A stretch of DNA of 64,000 nucleotides from Devosia lucknowensis (lineage in GTDB: Bacteria; Pseudomonadota; Alphaproteobacteria; Rhizobiales; Devosiaceae). Both the position numbers and the translations under genes were made by a program. Numbering within the stretch: the stretch's first letter is position 1; each line of letters begins with the position of its first letter. Of the stretch, positions 61,403-64,000 are shown piece by piece. Under the pieces are notes generated by a model. It ran no database searches, was not told the DNA's origin, and was given only the letters and a program-made list of their open reading frames with translations. Where the stretch lies: positions 992,001 to 1,056,000 of the forward strand of contig NZ_FXWK01000001.1 in the NCBI RefSeq assembly GCF_900177655.1, given 5' to 3'.

Positions 61403-61579
61403 ATGGCCGAAATCATCAATCTCCGCACGGCCCGCAAGGCCAAGGCACGAACTGCCAAAGAGGTTGCCGCCGAAGCCAACCGCCTGAAATTCGGCCGCAC
61501 CAAGGGCGAAAAGCTCAAGGACGCCACGGAAAAGGCGCGAGCCGAAAAACACATCGACGGCCACAAGCGAGACAATTGA
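61403..61579 (+). CDS. DUF4169 family protein
   Basis: This is a 58-residue basic protein beginning MAEIINLRTARKAKARTAKEVAAEANRLKFGRTKGEK, the DUF4169 pattern. It is rich in Lys, Arg and Ala and predicted to be helical. The family occurs in alphaproteobacteria and has no known function. GGAGATCGCCCC precedes the ATG. It stands alone between pyrG and the convergent serine hydrolase. Confidence 0.85.
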   Translation: MAEIINLRTARKAKARTAKEVAAEANRLKFGRTKGEKLKDATEKARAEKHIDGHKRDN

Positions 61580-61715
61580 CCCGTGTTCTGCTCACCCTCT
61601 CCCTTGCGGCAAGGGTAGTGCAGCCAGGCCGAAGGCCGTAGCGAAACTGGGGTGGGAGTGGCTCGGCGTTACGCCGATGACTCCCGCCCTCTATCCCAGT
61701 CCTGAAAGGGACAAT

Positions 61716-62711
61716 CTAGTCCGCACGCACATCCGTGATGATCTCACCCAGCAGCCTATGCAGCGCGTCACGATGGCCATTGCCTGCGGAAGGCGCATTT
61801 TCATCCGAGGTCATGACCACTGTGAGGTTGAGGTCAGGCACGACATAGAGCATCTGCCCGCCATAGCCCCAGGCATAGCGCACATCCTCGCCGCCGATTT
61901 CCCTCAGGAACCAGCCATAGCCGTATCCGTCGCCGGTGAAGCGCGAATTGGTCCGCTCGCTCCAGGATTGCTCGATCCAGTCTTCCGAGATCACGCGTGT
62001 CCCGTCGGGTGCCAGTCCCCCGTTGCGATAGACTTCCCCGAATGCCAGCAGCGAGCGCGGGCTCATCGCCATCTGGTTGCCACCGAGGTACACGCCTTGC
62101 GGATCACGCTCCCAGCCGCCAATGCCGAAATCAGGCACGCCGTCGAACCAGTCGCGGGCCAGCGAAAGCGTTGATTGACTGCTTTCCTCGGTGAGGATTG
62201 CCGAGAGCAGGTGCGTCGACCCGGTGGAATAGAGCATCCGCCCGCCAGGATCGGTTTCGAACGGCTGGGCCAGGGCATTGCGGACCCAGTTTCGGCTGGC
62301 GACCCAGCGGCCGTAATTGGCGCCCGAAGTCGGTGTCAGCCCCGCCTGCATCGAAAGCAGGTTACCAATGGTGATGTCGTTGATGCGGGGGTCGGCGTCT
62401 TCGGGCAGGTCGTCCGTGAGGATGCTCGCGACCGTCTGGTCGACGCCGTCAAGCACGCCCTTGTCGATGGCGATGCCGACCAGGGCCGAGATGACCGTCT
62501 TGGAGGCCGACTTGATATTGGTCGGATCATCGGGCGAATGCCCGTTATAGCCGCGCTCGGCGATCACGTCGCCGTCCACTGAAACCAGAACGGTCTCGAG
62601 CGGCTCGAGCACATCGGCGCGTTCGAGCGTGGCTTCGAGGTCCAGGGATTGAGCCAAGGCGGGCAGGGGAGCGACAAGAAGGAGGGCAAGTGGCAGGAAG
62701 CGTGTCATCAT
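61716..62711 (-). CDS. Serine hydrolase, beta-lactamase/class C-like
   Basis: This is a penicillin-binding-protein-like hydrolase of 331 residues with a signal peptide (MMTRFLPLALLLVAPLPALAQ). The catalytic SxxK is SASK in NIKSASKTVISALVGIAIDKG, the YxN-like position is YGYGW, and the C-terminal strand reads YGGQMLYVVPDLNLTVVMTS. Such proteins may be esterases, peptidases or beta-lactamases; the substrate is unknown. Starts at TTG 62717, ATG 62711 and ATG 62708 are possible, and I chose the first ATG. The region 61590-61690 before it holds a common CCCTCTCCCTTGCGGCAAGGG intergenic motif. Confidence 0.85.
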   Translation of the reverse strand: MMTRFLPLALLLVAPLPALAQSLDLEATLERADVLEPLETVLVSVDGDVIAERGYNGHSPDDPTNIKSASKTVISALVGIAIDKGVLDGVDQTVASILTDDLPEDADPRINDITIGNLLSMQAGLTPTSGANYGRWVASRNWVRNALAQPFETDPGGRMLYSTGSTHLLSAILTEESSQSTLSLARDWFDGVPDFGIGGWERDPQGVYLGGNQMAMSPRSLLAFGEVYRNGGLAPDGTRVISEDWIEQSWSERTNSRFTGDGYGYGWFLREIGGEDVRYAWGYGGQMLYVVPDLNLTVVMTSDENAPSAGNGHRDALHRLLGEIITDVRAD

Positions 62712-62783
62712 GCGCAAGCCATTGCGGCCACTTGCGGCAAAATCATGTGCATCACCAGAGATTTGGTGATGCCAGGCGCAACA

Positions 62784-63215
62784 TTACCAGTCGACCTGGC
62801 AAACCACGCCGTCAGCACCGAACTGCATGCTGTCGGGCGTATACTGGAAAATCTCGATCTTGACCCCACTCGGATCGGCCAGCCAGCACTGCCAGGTATG
62901 ATCGACACCAAGCTTCTTGTCGGTCACCGCAACGCCCTTGGCGCGCGCATTGCTCATGAAGGCGTCGATGTCGTCGGTTTCGAAGCAGATGTGATTGATC
63001 TGATTGCTGTCCTCGAAGCGGCTTTCGCCTTTAAGGAAGACCTCGACGAAGGTCCGGTTGCCGAAATCGAGGTAGAACCCGATCCTCTGCTCGCCACGCT
63101 TGAAGTCGAATTTCGGCGCCACCCCGAGCACGTCACGATAGAACGCCTCGACGGCGTCGAGGTCGCGGGCATAAACGCAGGTATGTGCAACCTGTTTGAC
63201 GAGGGGCTTGTTCAA
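62784..63215 (-). CDS. VOC family protein (glyoxalase/dioxygenase fold)
   Basis: This is a metal-binding protein of 143 residues with two beta-alpha-beta-beta-beta units. The likely metal ligands are the histidine in VKQVAHTCVYARDLDAVEAFYRDVLG, the histidine in NQINHICFETDDIDAFM and the glutamate in DPSGVKIEIFQY. Substrate unknown. I start at TTG 63215, because GGAGG lies 7 nt upstream; the open frame to 63260 starts at a codon without a site. It is divergent from the epimerase-like gene. Confidence 0.83.
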   Translation of the reverse strand: MNKPLVKQVAHTCVYARDLDAVEAFYRDVLGVAPKFDFKRGEQRIGFYLDFGNRTFVEVFLKGESRFEDSNQINHICFETDDIDAFMSNARAKGVAVTDKKLGVDHTWQCWLADPSGVKIEIFQYTPDSMQFGADGVVCQVDW

Positions 63216-63305
63216 GATGGGTCCTCCGGAATCGTCGGACTGGACAGTCCGCGCTGACATGTTAGGACAGCTCCATCATCTAGGCCAGCCCGGGAGGAGA
63301 AGGCG

Positions 63306-64000
63306 ATGTCACGCATTGTCGTTATTGGCGCCTCGGGGCATATCGGCAGCTACCTTGTCCCGCGGCTCGTTCGGGCGGGCCACGATGTGGTCGCGGTGTC
63401 CCGCGGTGCCAGCACGCCCTACCTGCCGGACCCGGCCTGGGCGCGTGTGGATAAGGTCGTCATCGATCGCGAAGCTGCCGAACGCGAAGGCGCTTTCGGC
63501 GCCCGCATCGCCGACCTGCGTGCAGATGTCGTTATCGACAATATCTGCTTCACCTTGGACAGTGCCCGCCAACTGGTAGAAGCCTTGCGGGGCAGGGTCC
63601 AGCAGTTCATCCATATCGGCACGATCTGGACGCACGGTTTTTCCGAAGTCGTCCCGACGCCCGAGGACGTCATCAAGCGACCTTTCGGTGAATACGGCGT
63701 GCAAAAGGCCGCTATCGAGGCGTATCTGCTCGGTCTGGCGCGGCGCGAAGGGTTTCCCGCGACCATTCTCCATCCGGGTCATATTGTCGGCCAGGGATGG
63801 ACGCCGCTCAATCCGGCCGGCAATGGCGACATTGCCGCCTTTGCCACGATTGCGCGCGGCGAGACTTTGGCCCTGCCCAACTTCGGCATGGAAACTGTCC
63901 ATCACGTCCATGCTGACGACATTGCGGTCCTGGCCATGCAGGCGATGGGCAATTGGAGCGCGGCTACCGGCGAGGCGTTCCATGCGGTTTCTCCGGGTGC
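63306..64000 (+). CDS. NAD(P)-dependent epimerase/reductase-like protein (partial, 3' end missing)
   Basis: This is a Rossmann-fold protein cut off by the right edge after 231 codons. It begins MSRIVVIGASGHIGSYLVPRLVRAGHDVVAVSRG, with the GxxGxxG dinucleotide motif, and has the YxxxK of extended SDRs in FGEYGVQKAAIEAYL, followed by ILHPGHIVGQGW and VHHVHADDIA. It resembles atypical/extended SDR epimerases. The substrate cannot be told. GGGAGGAG lies 7-14 nt upstream of the ATG. Confidence 0.85.
   Translation, partial: MSRIVVIGASGHIGSYLVPRLVRAGHDVVAVSRGASTPYLPDPAWARVDKVVIDREAAEREGAFGARIADLRADVVIDNICFTLDSARQLVEALRGRVQQFIHIGTIWTHGFSEVVPTPEDVIKRPFGEYGVQKAAIEAYLLGLARREGFPATILHPGHIVGQGWTPLNPAGNGDIAAFATIARGETLALPNFGMETVHHVHADDIAVLAMQAMGNWSAATGEAFHAVSPG

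Overview
The window is a GC-rich stretch of an alphaproteobacterial chromosome, almost entirely core genes. Hyphomicrobiales is the best fit, and Devosia-like is my guess. The reasons are the gene orders nuoM-nuoN-birA-rnj, proS-lolE-lolD-dnaE, rpsB-tsf-pyrH-frr-uppS-cdsA-rseP-bamA-lpxD-fabZ-lpxA-lpxB and trpGDC-moaC-moeA-lexA, the GTTC-N7-GTTC type of SOS box, and the small families DUF1467, DUF1489 and DUF4169. I see no CRISPR array, rRNA, prophage or intact insertion sequence.

Layout: 1-4.3 kb holds the end of the complex I operon, biotin ligase and RNase J. 4.4-14.5 kb is a looser block that starts at a tRNA-Leu(GAG): two small oxidoreductase-type genes, a ugpBAEC glycerol-3-phosphate importer behind a likely Pho box, MgtE, a GST, two YjbR-like proteins, small DUF genes and a 33-residue membrane peptide. 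14.5-22.8 kb holds a candidate small RNA, proS, the Lol lipoprotein exporter, a 32-residue membrane peptide behind a LexA-controlled promoter, dnaE, and an AT-richer endonuclease/phosphatase gene. 23-35 kb is the translation, pyrimidine, undecaprenyl, phospholipid, outer-membrane and lipid A operon. 35-40 kb holds gltA, gltX and comEC.

40.3-49.3 kb looks like accessory DNA between comEC and lexA: a galactoside/galactonate catabolic operon (GH42, lactonase-like protein, KDPGal aldolase and kinase) with a divergent IlvD/Edd sugar-acid dehydratase, the UV endonuclease UvsE, and about 1.4 kb of decayed DNA containing a flagellin-like fragment and degenerate repeats. 49.3-58 kb (minus strand) is lexA with two SOS boxes, moeA, moaC, trpC, trpD, trpG, trpE and a PpiD-like chaperone. 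58-64 kb holds tpiA, secG, pyrG, a DUF4169 gene, a serine hydrolase, a VOC protein and the start of an epimerase-like gene.

The observation I rate highest is at 18.46-18.62 kb. A GAAC-N7-GAAC LexA box fills the 17-bp spacer between a -35 and a -10 element, and the first gene downstream encodes a 32-residue single-span membrane peptide just ahead of dnaE. By arrangement, though not by proven homology, this resembles the SOS-induced division inhibitor SidA of Caulobacter. Other leads are an anti-Shine-Dalgarno small RNA candidate upstream of proS, a four-unit 11-bp-periodic Pho box at ugpB, a BamA that seems to have four POTRA repeats, and the absence of dxr and lpxI from their usual places.
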